A stretch of 28,742 nt of DNA from Methylopumilus sp036567085 (GCA_036567085.1 DATCVG010000082.1:1-28742); one strand, 5' to 3'. Shown: positions 15,801 through 23,370, counted from the stretch's first letter. The notes: generated by a model from the letters alone, not told the origin. Numbers and translations: made by a program.

Positions 15801-16688
15801 GCCAGCATTCACAGCAATATTTCCGCCAATGCAACATGCATCTGCAGATGTTGGATCGCAAGCAAATTCAAGTCCGTTATCTGTTGCCATTTCCATCGCA
15901 CGCCTTGTAACAACACCAGCACCACATTTGACTACGGGTACTCGTTCGCTGACACCAGGTAAATTTTGGTATTCGACGTTACTTATATCATCAAGCTTTT
16001 CAGTATTAATAACTGCCGAAAATGGAGTTAGTGGTATAGCGCCACCGGTATAACCTGTTCCACCTCCTCTTGGGATAATTGTTAATTCAAGATCAATACA
16101 TGCTTTTACAATATATGCTACCTCTTCTTCGCGATCTGGATTTATCACAACAAATGGATATTCAACTCTCCAATCTGTTGCGTCAGTGACATGAGATACT
16201 CTTGCTAAACCATCAAATTGAATATTATCTTTTTTGGTAAATTTTTTTAATTTAGAAAAAATCTTTCTTCTAAGTTTTTTAACCAATTTAAAATCGCTCT
16301 CAAAAGTCTTGACAGCTCTATTAGCTGCATCAGCGAGCTCCATAACTTTTGCATTTCCAGAACTCCGTTCTTCAATAGAATGAATTCGGTGATACATGGC
16401 ATCTACTAATGCTTTGAGTCGCTTTGGATTCTCTAAGAGATCATCTTGAAGATAAGGATTTCTATTTACAACCCATAAATCACCTAGCACTTCGAAAAGC
16501 ATTCGGGCGGATCGGCCTGTTTTTCTTTCATCTTTTAGTTCATTTAAGATATTCCAGATATTTTCACCCAGAAATCGGATAACAATTTCTCGGTCTGAAA
16601 ACGAAGTATAGTTATATGGTATTTCACGCAATCGATTGATTGGAAATGGTTGAGTTTTAAAAATAGATTTGAGTATTGGGGCGTTCAT
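12825..16688 (-). CDS. DUF3683-type FAD/Fe-S/CCG oxidoreductase (D-2-hydroxyacid dehydrogenase-like), 1287 aa
   Basis: A multi-domain flavoprotein. Residues 1-150 match the DUF3683 N-terminal region. The FAD-binding type 4 domain (about 160-400) has PRGGGTGYTGGAIP at 206-219 and GGNIAVNAGG at 288-297. The C-terminal FAD-oxidase domain carries HMHAGDGNVHTN (696-707) and GEHGIG (741-746). Two 4Fe-4S motifs follow: Cys818/821/824/828 and Cys880/883/886/890. Two CCG modules (Cys1033, Cys1065-1066, Cys1109/1112; Cys1158, Cys1185-1186, Cys1235/1238) complete it, as in GlpC/HdrB-like proteins. Such proteins oxidise D-lactate, glycolate or D-2-hydroxyglutarate and pass electrons to the respiratory chain; the substrate here is unknown. 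Both neighbours are on the opposite strand, so it stands alone. Confidence 0.88.
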   Translation of the reverse strand: MNAPILKSIFKTQPFPINRLREIPYNYTSFSDREIVIRFLGENIWNILNELKDERKTGRSARMLFEVLGDLWVVNRNPYLQDDLLENPKRLKALVDAMYHRIHSIEERSSGNAKVMELADAANRAVKTFESDFKLVKKLRRKIFSKLKKFTKKDNIQFDGLARVSHVTDATDWRVEYPFVVINPDREEEVAYIVKACIDLELTIIPRGGGTGYTGGAIPLTPFSAVINTEKLDDISNVEYQNLPGVSERVPVVKCGAGVVTRRAMEMATDNGLEFACDPTSADACCIGGNIAVNAGGKKAVLWGTALDNLASWKMVDPDGNWIEIERLDHNLGKIHDVDLVRFKISRFKQNGNDLINEPEILEIPGSSFRKIGLGKDVTDKFLSGLPGVQKEGCDGLITSGTFILHKMPKYIRTVCLEFFGNVSHAVPAIVEIKDYLDQSDNTLLAGLEHMDERYIKAVGYSTKAARQERPRMVLIADIASDDEDAVGLSASQIVQIANSRDGEGFIAVSPDARKRFWLDRARTAAIAKHTNAFKINEDVVIPLPKLGEYSDGIERINIELSIKNKLKLLDDLETFIEHDKFLYEEEGLNSDPELNQVKQKMSIDLIHRLREKWGQMLDNLDSPLSTLLERHNDIEYKYENIFRALQSYDLRISWKKELKEPLHEIFSGREYQSFLLKLDQIHKNTLKSRVFIALHMHAGDGNVHTNIPVNSDDYQMMHEAHEAVARVMALARSLNGVISGEHGIGITKMEFLDESTIEAFEKYKNKVDPFGHFNKGKLLPGSGLENAYTPSFGLLEQESIIMEQSAIGEIADSISDCLRCGKCKPVCTTHVPRSNLLYSPRNKILATSLLIEAFLYEEQTRRGISIKHFDEFNDVADHCTVCHKCLNPCPVDIDFGDVSIAMRNFLREQGKRHFSPGTALAMSYLNMKDPVTIKIMRTLMVDFGYKAQRAGYNLLKKMGSINFFKKNPPSTIGKAPIKSQIVHFLNRPMPKNMPTKTSRALLGIEDDKVVPVIRNLQKINEDSDAVFYFPGCGSERLFSQVGLATQAMLYEVGAITVLPPGYLCCGYPQTSSGNHDKGQKITSDNRVQFHRVANTLNYLDIKTVIVSCGTCMDQLQKYEFEKIFPGCRLLDIHEYLMEKGIKMEGVSGTRYMYHDPCHSPMKTYAPAKVTNALMNTDVPLNDRCCGESGTFAVGRPDIATQVKKRKQEEIEKGIQKMGIDQPGSFGEVKILTSCPSCLQGLARYGEDTNTTADYIVVELAKNLLGANWMQNYVESSTKGGIEKILL

Positions 16689-16838
16689 TTAAATGTATTT
16701 ACTTTAACCATGAGCATAACATGTAGGAGCATTGCTAACAACGTTATAAGCCATAGAGTTATTGAACTTTTGAGCAAAAAATTCAGTTAAAATATGGGCT
16801 TAATTTACTCAAACTAGATAACTTTTTTTATTATCTTT

Positions 16839-16869
16839 TATGAACCCAATGACCTCAATAAAGTTCATA
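16839..16869 (+). repeat. Inverted repeat in the hemJ leader
   Basis: TATGAAC (16839-16845) and GTTCATA (16863-16869) form a perfect 7-bp inverted repeat with a 17-base loop, ending 22 bases before hemJ. A 15-codon frame (16840-16887) starts in the left arm and stops 4 bases before hemJ but has no ribosome site. It may be an operator or leader hairpin, or chance. Confidence 0.25.
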
Positions 16870-16891
16870 TTAATTAATCGGAATTAGCCAA

Positions 16892-17305
16892 ATGCTCTGG
16901 ATAAAAACCTTACATATCGTATTTATGGTGACCTGGTTTGCTGGCCTTTTTTATTTACCAAGGCTCTTTGTTTATCACGCAATGAGTAAAGATAAAATTA
17001 GTCACGAAAGATTCATAATTATGGAAAGAAAGCTTTTTTTTGGCATCATGACGCCTGGGGCTTTCCTAACTATACTTTTTGGAGGATGGCTTTGGAATCT
17101 CTCCGGTTTTACTGAGCAATGGCTTGAAATTAAAGTGGGTCTGGTCATATTATTGCTCATTTATCATTATTTATGTTTTAAATATCTTACTGATTTTAAA
17201 ACTAATAAAAATAAGCATACTCATATATATTTTCGATGGTTCAATGAAGTACCTGTATTAGCTCTTATTGCCATAATTTACCTAGTCGAATTTAAACCAG
17301 CATGA
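16892..17305 (+). CDS. hemJ: Protoporphyrinogen IX oxidase HemJ (CopD-like membrane protein)
   Basis: HemJ oxidises protoporphyrinogen IX to protoporphyrin IX, the second-last step of heme synthesis, in the inner membrane. The 137-residue, four-TM protein shows the family pattern: an early His (KTLHIVFMVTWFAGLFYLPRLFVYH), the conserved Arg in LPRLF, KLFFGIMTPGAFLTILFGGWLW and LEIKVGLVILLLIYHY. The conserved His and Arg are those implicated in heme binding and activity in HemJ. GGAA about 8 bases upstream supports ATG 16892. It overlaps the kinase gene by ATGA. It feeds the heme pathway that ends in the heme A genes ctaB/ctaA about 3 kb away. Confidence 0.88.
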   Translation: MLWIKTLHIVFMVTWFAGLFYLPRLFVYHAMSKDKISHERFIIMERKLFFGIMTPGAFLTILFGGWLWNLSGFTEQWLEIKVGLVILLLIYHYLCFKYLTDFKTNKNKHTHIYFRWFNEVPVLALIAIIYLVEFKPA

Positions 17306-18237
17306 GCATATTAATCTGTGGCTCATTGGCTTTCGATACCATCATGGTATTCAAAGACCAATTTAAAAATCATATCTTGCCTGAAAGTATCCATAAATTA
17401 AGTGTGGCTTTTTACGTTCCAGAACTTAGAAGAGAATTTGGAGGTACTGCAGGAAATATTGCCTACAATCTTAAACTTCTTGATGAAAATCCTATTGTCA
17501 TGGCAACAGTAGGTAACGATTTTTCAAATTATCTTGACTGGCTTAATCAAAATGATATTAATACTCAGTATATTAAAGAAATCAAAACTCTCTATACAGC
17601 CCAGGCATTCATCACAACTGACTTGAGTGACAATCAAATCACTGCTTTTCATCCAGGCGCTATGGTGGAATCTCATCAAAACAAAATTAAAAAAACTAAA
17701 GATGTATGCTTGGCAATTATTGCTCCAGATGGCAAAGATGGCATGATGAATCATGCTAAAGAATGTAAGGCGCTTAATATCCCCTTTATGTTCGATCCAG
17801 GACAAGGTTTGCCAATGTTTAATCGCGAAGAGCTTTTAGAGTTTATTGATGATGCTACTTATATTGCAGTGAATGATTACGAAGCTACTCTTTTGTCTGA
17901 GAAAACCTCTCTCTGTATAGAGGAAATTTCTAAAAAAGTAGAGGCATTAATTGTCACGATGGGTGCTGAAGGTTCAATCATTTATGCTAACAATAAAACA
18001 TATAAGATCGATCCTATTAAGGTTGAAGCGCCTGTTGACCCTACTGGATGTGGCGATGCTTATCGCGCAGGCTTGCTTTATGGAATTTCTAAAAAATGGG
18101 ATTGGCAATCAATAGGTCGTTTAGCATCCGTGATGGGGTCTATTAAAATTCAAAATAAAGGTGGACAAAATCATCGTCCAACCAGAGATGATATCGAAAC
18201 AATTTATACAAAAAAATTAGTTGAAGAGAATAGCTAG
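17302..18237 (+). CDS. PfkB-family carbohydrate/nucleoside kinase (adenosine-kinase-like)
   Basis: A 311-residue ribokinase-fold kinase. The N-terminal block ILICGSLAFDTI and the GG-type signature FGGTAGNIAYNLKLL (residues 47-60) bind the sugar. The C-terminal signature DPTGCGDAYRAG holds the catalytic base Asp252. The Cys in place of the second Ala of TGAGD and the early HKLSVAFYVPELRREFGG segment match a proteobacterial group often labelled adenosine kinase or generic carbohydrate kinase, so the substrate is uncertain. It overlaps hemJ by ATGA and probably shares its transcript. Its TAG directly abuts the TAG of convergent apaH with no bases between. Confidence 0.85.
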   Translation: MSILICGSLAFDTIMVFKDQFKNHILPESIHKLSVAFYVPELRREFGGTAGNIAYNLKLLDENPIVMATVGNDFSNYLDWLNQNDINTQYIKEIKTLYTAQAFITTDLSDNQITAFHPGAMVESHQNKIKKTKDVCLAIIAPDGKDGMMNHAKECKALNIPFMFDPGQGLPMFNREELLEFIDDATYIAVNDYEATLLSEKTSLCIEEISKKVEALIVTMGAEGSIIYANNKTYKIDPIKVEAPVDPTGCGDAYRAGLLYGISKKWDWQSIGRLASVMGSIKIQNKGGQNHRPTRDDIETIYTKKLVEENS

Positions 18238-19050
18238 CTAAATATCTTTTAAGTTAGTTTTTACTGAAAATACTGATTTGTCCTCAAGTCTTAAGGCTGT
18301 TAAAGTTCTACCCCAAACACATCCTGTATCAATTGCAAAAACATCTCCTCTTGTCATAAGACCAAGAGCTGACCAATGGCCGAAAATAATCGGATTGTCC
18401 TTAGTTTTTCGTTTAGGAAAATCAAACCAAGCTTTTAATTTTTTGGGCATATTTTTTAGCTCTCCCTTGTAAGTAAAATCAATAGCTCCGTCTGAATTCA
18501 AAGCCCTTAGTCTTGTTAACGCATTAATAACGATTCTAGCTTTATCATTTTTATTTAAAGTACTCGACCATTTATCAGGCTTATTACCATACATGGAAGA
18601 TAAAAATTCCATACATTTTTTACTACGGAGTTGCGTGCTTACTTCTTTTGAGAATTTGAGAGTATTCTTAATAGTCCATTGAGGCATTACACCTGCATGA
18701 ACCATTAAGTGTTTTTTTTCATAATGTGCTAAAGGTAGGGATCTTAACCATTTAAAAAGTAAATCCGAATCTTTTGCTTTAAGAAGGGGAGACAAAGTAT
18801 CTTCATCGTCTGACTCAATGACTTTATATTTGATTGCTAATGCATGAAGATCATGATTACCTAATACAGCAGTTACTGAGGATTTATTTTTATAGCACCA
18901 TCTTAAAATTTCTAAGGATCCCTTACCACGATTAATTAAATCACCAACGAGCCAAAGCTTATCTCTGCTGCGTTTAAATTTAATTTTTTTTAGTAGGTCT
19001 AGAAAAGAATAATAACAACCTTGAATATCACCAATTGCGTAAATTGCCAT
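18238..19050 (-). CDS. apaH: Bis(5'-nucleosyl)-tetraphosphatase, symmetrical (ApaH)
   Basis: ApaH splits Ap4A into two ADP and also removes Np4 caps from bacterial RNA. The 270-residue metallophosphatase has GDIQGCYYSF (residues 7-16), GDLINRG, LGNHDLHALA and the late HAGVMPQW and FGHWSALGL motifs that hold the metal ligands. The start ATG is 6 bp after the stop of the cytochrome c gene, so it appears to be the last gene of the ctaA-ctaB-cytochrome transcript. Convergent with the PfkB kinase with zero spacing. No apaG or rsmA is present, although these are common partners of apaH elsewhere. Confidence 0.94.
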   Translation of the reverse strand: MAIYAIGDIQGCYYSFLDLLKKIKFKRSRDKLWLVGDLINRGKGSLEILRWCYKNKSSVTAVLGNHDLHALAIKYKVIESDDEDTLSPLLKAKDSDLLFKWLRSLPLAHYEKKHLMVHAGVMPQWTIKNTLKFSKEVSTQLRSKKCMEFLSSMYGNKPDKWSSTLNKNDKARIVINALTRLRALNSDGAIDFTYKGELKNMPKKLKAWFDFPKRKTKDNPIIFGHWSALGLMTRGDVFAIDTGCVWGRTLTALRLEDKSVFSVKTNLKDI

Positions 19051-19056
19051 GAATAA

Positions 19057-19530
19057 TTATTTTTTAAAATTAGCCCCTGATGAATTCGACATATATAAGA
19101 CCGCACTAGCAACTTCATTGTCAGACAAAGATGCATTGCCTCCTTTTGCTGGCATAGAGCGAATTCCTTTAATGGCATGCTGAACAAGCACTTCATAGCC
19201 TTGAGCTATTCTTGGAGCCCAAGCTTGCACATCACCAAGTTTTGGAGCATTTAACATACCAGCTTGATGGCACATTAAACAAACGGCTTTGTAGACTTCT
19301 TCTCCTGATTTCCCCCCCGAAGCTGATCCTTCTTGAATAGGCTTAGCTAACTCTACCTGCGCCACTGGCTGAATATTTTCTTTAACTTTACTTTCTACCA
19401 TAACATTAGAGTTAGTATCACTCTTAAAATCATAGGTTAAGAATAAAATAAAAAAAATGCCTCCTAGAATTGCTCCAAAAATAATTGCCATTAATTCAAA
19501 TAACACATTTTGTTCTTTTTCTAATTTCAT
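19057..19530 (-). CDS. Membrane-anchored class I cytochrome c (c5-like)
   Basis: A 157-residue protein with one N-terminal TM anchor (residues 13-32), a flexible linker (35-72) and a cytochrome c domain. Heme is bound covalently at CLMCH (Cys84, Cys87, His88), with Met126 in IRSMPAKGG as likely sixth ligand. The MPAKGG and LSDNEVASAVLYM segments are typical of cytochrome c5. The location is the periplasmic face of the inner membrane. It lies between ctaB and apaH and is preceded by AGGATAATTAA before ATG. By position it could carry electrons to the aa3 oxidase encoded upstream; that is inference. Confidence 0.9.
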   Translation of the reverse strand: MKLEKEQNVLFELMAIIFGAILGGIFFILFLTYDFKSDTNSNVMVESKVKENIQPVAQVELAKPIQEGSASGGKSGEEVYKAVCLMCHQAGMLNAPKLGDVQAWAPRIAQGYEVLVQHAIKGIRSMPAKGGNASLSDNEVASAVLYMSNSSGANFKK

Positions 19531-19550
19531 TTAATTATCCTTTTATAATC

Positions 19551-20462
19551 TTAATAAAGAGTAAATTTAAAATAATGATCAATTAACATCGCAGAAAAAA
19601 TTAGGCTTAAATAAATTATAGAGTACCTAAATGTTTTCATAGACAATCTATCTGAGTAATTTTTATATAGCATAATTACATAATACAAAAAGAAAGCATT
19701 CAGAATTGTGGCGCAAATTAAATAAATAAGTCCGCTCATACCAAGGCTGAATGGCGACATAGTTACGATAATCAAAATAATTGTATAAAGAACTATTTGA
19801 AGCAATGTAAAAGACTCACCATGTGTGACAGGCAACATTGGTATACCAACTTTTGCATAATCATTTCTGCGATAAAGCGCTAGTGCCCAAAAATGAGGTG
19901 GGGTCCAGCAGAAAATAATTAAAAACAATACTAACGCTTCCGGCCCAACAGTATTATTAATAGCTGCCCATCCTAAAATTGGAGGCATAGCACCAGAAGC
20001 TCCGCCAATCACAATATTCATTGGCGTAACAGGCTTAAGAAAAATTGTGTAAATAACAGAATAAGAAAAGAAAGTTGCGAGAGTAAGCCACATTGTTAAT
20101 GCATTCACATAATAATACAGAATAACTAAACCAACACCGCCCAAAATAGTTGCATAAACTATAGTTTGTTTAGATGACAATTGTCCTGTTCCTATAGGCC
20201 TCCCTTTTGTCCTTGCCATTATGGCATCTATTTTTTGCTCAATTAAGCAATTAAAAGCTGCTGCTGCACAGGCAACAAAACCAATACCAAAAATAGAACT
20301 TAATAGCAAATTAAATGGGACCATTCCTGGAGTAGCTAAAAACATTCCAATCACAGCAGTAAAAACAATAAGGGAATTAACTCGTAACTTACAGAGAACT
20401 AAAAAATTCTTTAAGTTAGTTTTAAGATTAAAAATATTTTTTCTAGGGATGCTACTAAGCAT
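19551..20462 (-). CDS. ctaB: Protoheme IX farnesyltransferase (heme O synthase)
   Basis: CtaB (CyoE/Cox10) attaches a farnesyl group to heme B to give heme O. The 303-residue UbiA-family prenyltransferase has about eight TM helices. The first catalytic loop is NCLIEQKIDAIMARTKGRP, carrying the conserved Asn and Asp for Mg-diphosphate; the second is YRRNDYAKVGIPMLPV. PHFWALALYRR is a heme O synthase mark. Its ATG overlaps the 3' end of ctaA by 8 bp, so the pair is co-translated. The product, heme O, is the substrate of CtaA. Confidence 0.96.
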   Translation of the reverse strand: MLSSIPRKNIFNLKTNLKNFLVLCKLRVNSLIVFTAVIGMFLATPGMVPFNLLLSSIFGIGFVACAAAAFNCLIEQKIDAIMARTKGRPIGTGQLSSKQTIVYATILGGVGLVILYYYVNALTMWLTLATFFSYSVIYTIFLKPVTPMNIVIGGASGAMPPILGWAAINNTVGPEALVLFLIIFCWTPPHFWALALYRRNDYAKVGIPMLPVTHGESFTLLQIVLYTIILIIVTMSPFSLGMSGLIYLICATILNAFFLYYVIMLYKNYSDRLSMKTFRYSIIYLSLIFSAMLIDHYFKFTLY

Positions 20463-21441
20463 GTTGTTTTTTAATTTTTGTATTTATTACTGTCATTATG
20501 ATGACTAATAAAGCTGCTATTAGATTATGACTAACAGCCAAGACCATTGGGAGATGAAGCATCAAATTAGCAATCCCTATAACAAATTGAGACGCTATTA
20601 AAGCTAATAGCAGCATTGACTCAAATCTCAATTGTTTGTATTTCATTAATGTAAATGACAAATAGCTAAAATAAATAATCACAGTCACAGCCCCTATTCT
20701 ATGTATCCACTGGATTGCCTGAAGAGCATCAAGACTAATTGGTGCCCCTTCAAAAGTTTGACCTAAATTTCTAAATATATTAAATCCATTCTTTAAGTCC
20801 ATATTAGGGATCCATTCACCATGGCAGGTTGGAAAGTCTGTGCAAGCTAAGCCAGCATAATTAGTGCTAGTCCAACCCCCTAAAAATATTTGTATAAAAA
20901 TTAGTATAAGACTAAATCTTGTCATATAAAAAATTACGTCCTTCTTTAAAGTCAATTTTGAATTTTTGTTGAAATGTTCATAGCATATATAAGTGAGTAT
21001 AGCTAAAGTTGTCATGCCACCTATTAAATGAGCACTTACAATAATAGGTTTTAGTAAAAGTGTAACTGTAAGCATTCCTAACATGGCTTGAAAAAATACA
21101 AGGGCCAGTAGGCTGTACGGAACAAGGATATTTACTTTTAAAGATTTTTTATTTTTATGGGCTAATACCCCAATTGTTAGAATCAGAAGCCCTAAAATAC
21201 CCGCTACATATCTATGAGCCATTTCCTTCCAAGCTTTGTCATTTTCTATAATTTGATCAGGAAAAGTATGCTGAGCTTTTTCAATAGCCATTTGGCTCTC
21301 TGGAACAGTTAGCGTTCCAAAACATCCTGGCCAATCTGGGCACCCTAAACCAGCATCTGATAGCCTTACATAAGCGCCCAAAACAATTAAACAAAAAGCC
21401 ATAATTGTTGTAAATAAAGTAATTTTTTTAAAAAGCTGCAT
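20455..21441 (-). CDS. ctaA: Heme A synthase (Cox15/CtaA)
   Basis: CtaA oxidises the C8 methyl group of heme O to a formyl group, making heme A for the aa3 oxidase. The 328-residue protein has about eight TM helices in two four-helix halves. Conserved features are LGAYVRLSDAGLGCPDWPGC near the N-terminus, the His in KEMAHRYVAG, SAHLIGG, the second TNYAGLACTDFPTCHGEW loop, WIHRIGAV and the late SHNLIAA His. These are the heme-binding His residues and paired loop Cys of the proteobacterial type. The start ATG at 21441 is divergent from the TlpA-like gene across 90 bp. Confidence 0.96.
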   Translation of the reverse strand: MQLFKKITLFTTIMAFCLIVLGAYVRLSDAGLGCPDWPGCFGTLTVPESQMAIEKAQHTFPDQIIENDKAWKEMAHRYVAGILGLLILTIGVLAHKNKKSLKVNILVPYSLLALVFFQAMLGMLTVTLLLKPIIVSAHLIGGMTTLAILTYICYEHFNKNSKLTLKKDVIFYMTRFSLILIFIQIFLGGWTSTNYAGLACTDFPTCHGEWIPNMDLKNGFNIFRNLGQTFEGAPISLDALQAIQWIHRIGAVTVIIYFSYLSFTLMKYKQLRFESMLLLALIASQFVIGIANLMLHLPMVLAVSHNLIAALLVIIMTVINTKIKKQHA

Positions 21442-21531
21442 AATTAAATTTCTATAAATTTTTTTTAAAATCGATTAGACTCATATGAAGTAATTCAATT
21501 TCTATGAAAGAATTATAACATTCACTTTAAT

Positions 21532-22026
21532 ATGACAAAAAGATCTCTCTGGCTATTACTAGTTTTATTAACTCTTCTAGTTTTATTTTTTTTGTCATTA
21601 GCTACAAATAAAAAAGTTCCTGAAATTGCAGTTACTTCAATTACTGGTGAAGCAATAAAGCTTTATCAAGATAAAAACAATTTCACAATCATCAATTTTT
21701 GGGCAACTGACTGTCCAGGCTGCATCAAGGAAATGCCAGGTCTTACTAATATATACAATCAATTAAAGGGGCAAGGCTTACAAATTATTGCTGTATCTAT
21801 GAGTTATGACCCGCCCAATCAGGTCTTAAATTTTACTCAAAAGAATAAAATACCTTTCCCTGTTGTATTGGATGTTGATGGCCAAATTGCACGATCATTT
21901 GGGGACATTCGCCTTACTCCGACTTCAATACTTATTGATAAAAATGGAAAAATCATTGATAAAGTTATAGGGGAGCTAGATTTTAATAAATTGAATGCTC
22001 TTTTGAAAAAGCATCTAAATTCCTAA
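21532..22026 (+). CDS. TlpA/ResA-like membrane-anchored thioredoxin
   Basis: A 164-residue thiol-disulfide oxidoreductase facing the periplasm. Residues 6-24 are a hydrophobic anchor or uncleaved signal. The thioredoxin fold begins near residue 30, with active site Cys61-Pro-Gly-Cys64 in NFWATDCPGCIKEMPGL and the cis-Pro loop LTPTSILID. TlpA/ResA proteins reduce cysteines of apocytochrome c or of copper-site proteins; TlpA of Bradyrhizobium reduces ScoI and CoxB. Its position opposite the Sco-like gene within an oxidase cluster fits that role. It reads against the surrounding minus-strand genes, and its TAA abuts the Sco-like TAA with no gap. No clear ribosome site is seen. Confidence 0.88.
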   Translation: MTKRSLWLLLVLLTLLVLFFLSLATNKKVPEIAVTSITGEAIKLYQDKNNFTIINFWATDCPGCIKEMPGLTNIYNQLKGQGLQIIAVSMSYDPPNQVLNFTQKNKIPFPVVLDVDGQIARSFGDIRLTPTSILIDKNGKIIDKVIGELDFNKLNALLKKHLNS

Positions 22027-22611
22027 TTACTTCGAAATTCTTATTAAGCGCTCTAAATCTTTAATTATTCCAGATGGGTTCGTTCCTTTTTTATATTGCA
22101 TCATCAAATTACCGTAGGGATCTATCAAATAGATAGACTCATTATTAAAGTCTGGGTAGGATTTAAATAGGTTATATAGTCTGTTCAAATCGCTATCATC
22201 TTTTAATAAAAGCTGACCTTGGCTTAATTTAATTTGTTCAGATGAAATTAAGTCATTACCTTGAACTATAGCCAGCCTTTGAATTTTGTTAGCATCTTTA
22301 CCTAATGCAAGCCAGATTTGTCTTAATTCATATAATTGGAATTCACATGTCTTATCACATTTATTTTCTACAAAAGAAACTAATGTCCATTTACCAGTCA
22401 ATTGATAAATTTCGCTACTTATTGGCTCAAGTAATTCACAATTACCAATCTGAATAATTGGGCGAATTAAAAGTCCATGCTCCACTCCCTTTGAATCTAT
22501 TTTAAAGTCTGTAAAAAAAACTAAATACCATGCATAAACTACAGGCATAAAAAACAATAAGATAATACTGATTAGTTTTAACCGTGATTTAAGAATATTA
22601 CTTATCATCAT
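22027..22611 (-). CDS. Sco1/SenC-like membrane protein with CxxxC motif (oxidase assembly)
   Basis: A 194-residue protein with one N-terminal TM helix and a periplasmic thioredoxin-like domain. Cys85 and Cys89 form CDKTC, the spacing of the Sco copper-binding CxxxC motif, and IYLIDPYGNLMMQYKKG matches the late strand of the fold. The C-terminal His that completes the Sco copper site is absent: the only His lies before the motif. It may therefore be a redox or structural partner rather than a full copper chaperone. The ATG at 22611 is chosen because AGGTG stands 9 bases upstream; a GTG at 22623 would add four residues. The start lies inside the 3' end of SURF1. Confidence 0.78.
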   Translation of the reverse strand: MMISNILKSRLKLISIILLFFMPVVYAWYLVFFTDFKIDSKGVEHGLLIRPIIQIGNCELLEPISSEIYQLTGKWTLVSFVENKCDKTCEFQLYELRQIWLALGKDANKIQRLAIVQGNDLISSEQIKLSQGQLLLKDDSDLNRLYNLFKSYPDFNNESIYLIDPYGNLMMQYKKGTNPSGIIKDLERLIRISK

Positions 22612-23344
22612 TTTTTTGTACACCTAATCTTATAAAAATAATGAAAAGAGTAAATGCCATCGCAAACCACTGAAATGCATAGCCATAGTTTTTATCGCTA
22701 TCAGGAACTGGAATACCGGAATCTAAAATATAAGTCTTATCAAAAATTGGTTTTTTGAGTTTAACTTCATAACTCATTAAATCTTTGCTTATTAAGGATT
22801 TTAAAATATCATAATCCATCTTCTGAATCCTAAAAGATGACTCATTTAATTTTTCAGTTAAAACTTTTCCTAGTGAAATACCAGAGGAAGGCATTTGACT
22901 CACTTCACCTTGAATTGTTTGTATCTCTTTAATAGGAGGTATATCAGGAATATCTTTTCTTGAATTAGTTAGAGGATGCCAGCCCCTGTTAATTAAGATA
23001 ATTCCATTAGAATCTAAAATTTTAAAAGGAGTATAAATGAGAAAACCTGCTTTTTCCTCGCGAATTTGATTATCTAGGATAATATTCTTTTCATTTAAAA
23101 ACTCTCCACTCAAACTAACATGATGCCAAATAATATCCTTTATTGGCATTTGGATAGTTTCTTTATTTAATTCTATTGGTGGCTGATGTTGTCTTTCGAC
23201 GAATGCCATATTAATTATCTTTTTTTGATCGGCACGATCCAGCTGCCAAAAACCTAATTTAATAAAAAGAGTAAAAAATATAATAAATATCAGAGTAGGT
23301 AATAACTTATAATTAAAACTTATGTTATAGATTGAAAATTTCAA
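22598..23344 (-). CDS. SURF1-family cytochrome oxidase assembly protein
   Basis: SURF1/Shy1 helps insert heme A into subunit I. The 248-residue protein has the family plan: a TM helix near the N-terminus (LLPTLIFIIFFTLFIKLG), then FWQLDRADQKK, a periplasmic domain with GIILINRGWHP, and a C-terminal TM helix after YGYAFQWFAMAFTLFIIF. These are the standard SURF1 signatures. The start is TTG at 23344 with a poor ribosome site; the next Met lies after the first helix, so TTG is preferred. It overlaps the Sco-like gene by 14 bp. It is divergent from the DUF2909 gene across only 26 bp. Confidence 0.92.
   Translation of the reverse strand: MKFSIYNISFNYKLLPTLIFIIFFTLFIKLGFWQLDRADQKKIINMAFVERQHQPPIELNKETIQMPIKDIIWHHVSLSGEFLNEKNIILDNQIREEKAGFLIYTPFKILDSNGIILINRGWHPLTNSRKDIPDIPPIKEIQTIQGEVSQMPSSGISLGKVLTEKLNESSFRIQKMDYDILKSLISKDLMSYEVKLKKPIFDKTYILDSGIPVPDSDKNYGYAFQWFAMAFTLFIIFIRLGVQKNDDK
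22621..22625 (-). promoter_or_regulatory. Ribosome binding site that decides the Sco-like start
   Basis: Minus-strand AGGTG lies 9 bases before the ATG at 22611. The alternative GTG start (22623) lies within this site, so the ATG is favoured. Confidence 0.5.
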
Positions 23345-23370
23345 AATTAAATTTAAGGTAAGGTTATTTT

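Noticed and set aside
16816..16836. AGATAA/TTATCT hairpin as a terminator upstream of hemJ
   Set aside because: The stem is all weak pairs but one, and no upstream plus-strand gene would need termination there.
21447..21505. AATTTCTAT repeated 50 bp apart between ctaA and the TlpA-like gene
   Set aside because: Only two AT-rich 9-mers with no symmetry; chance is the simpler explanation.
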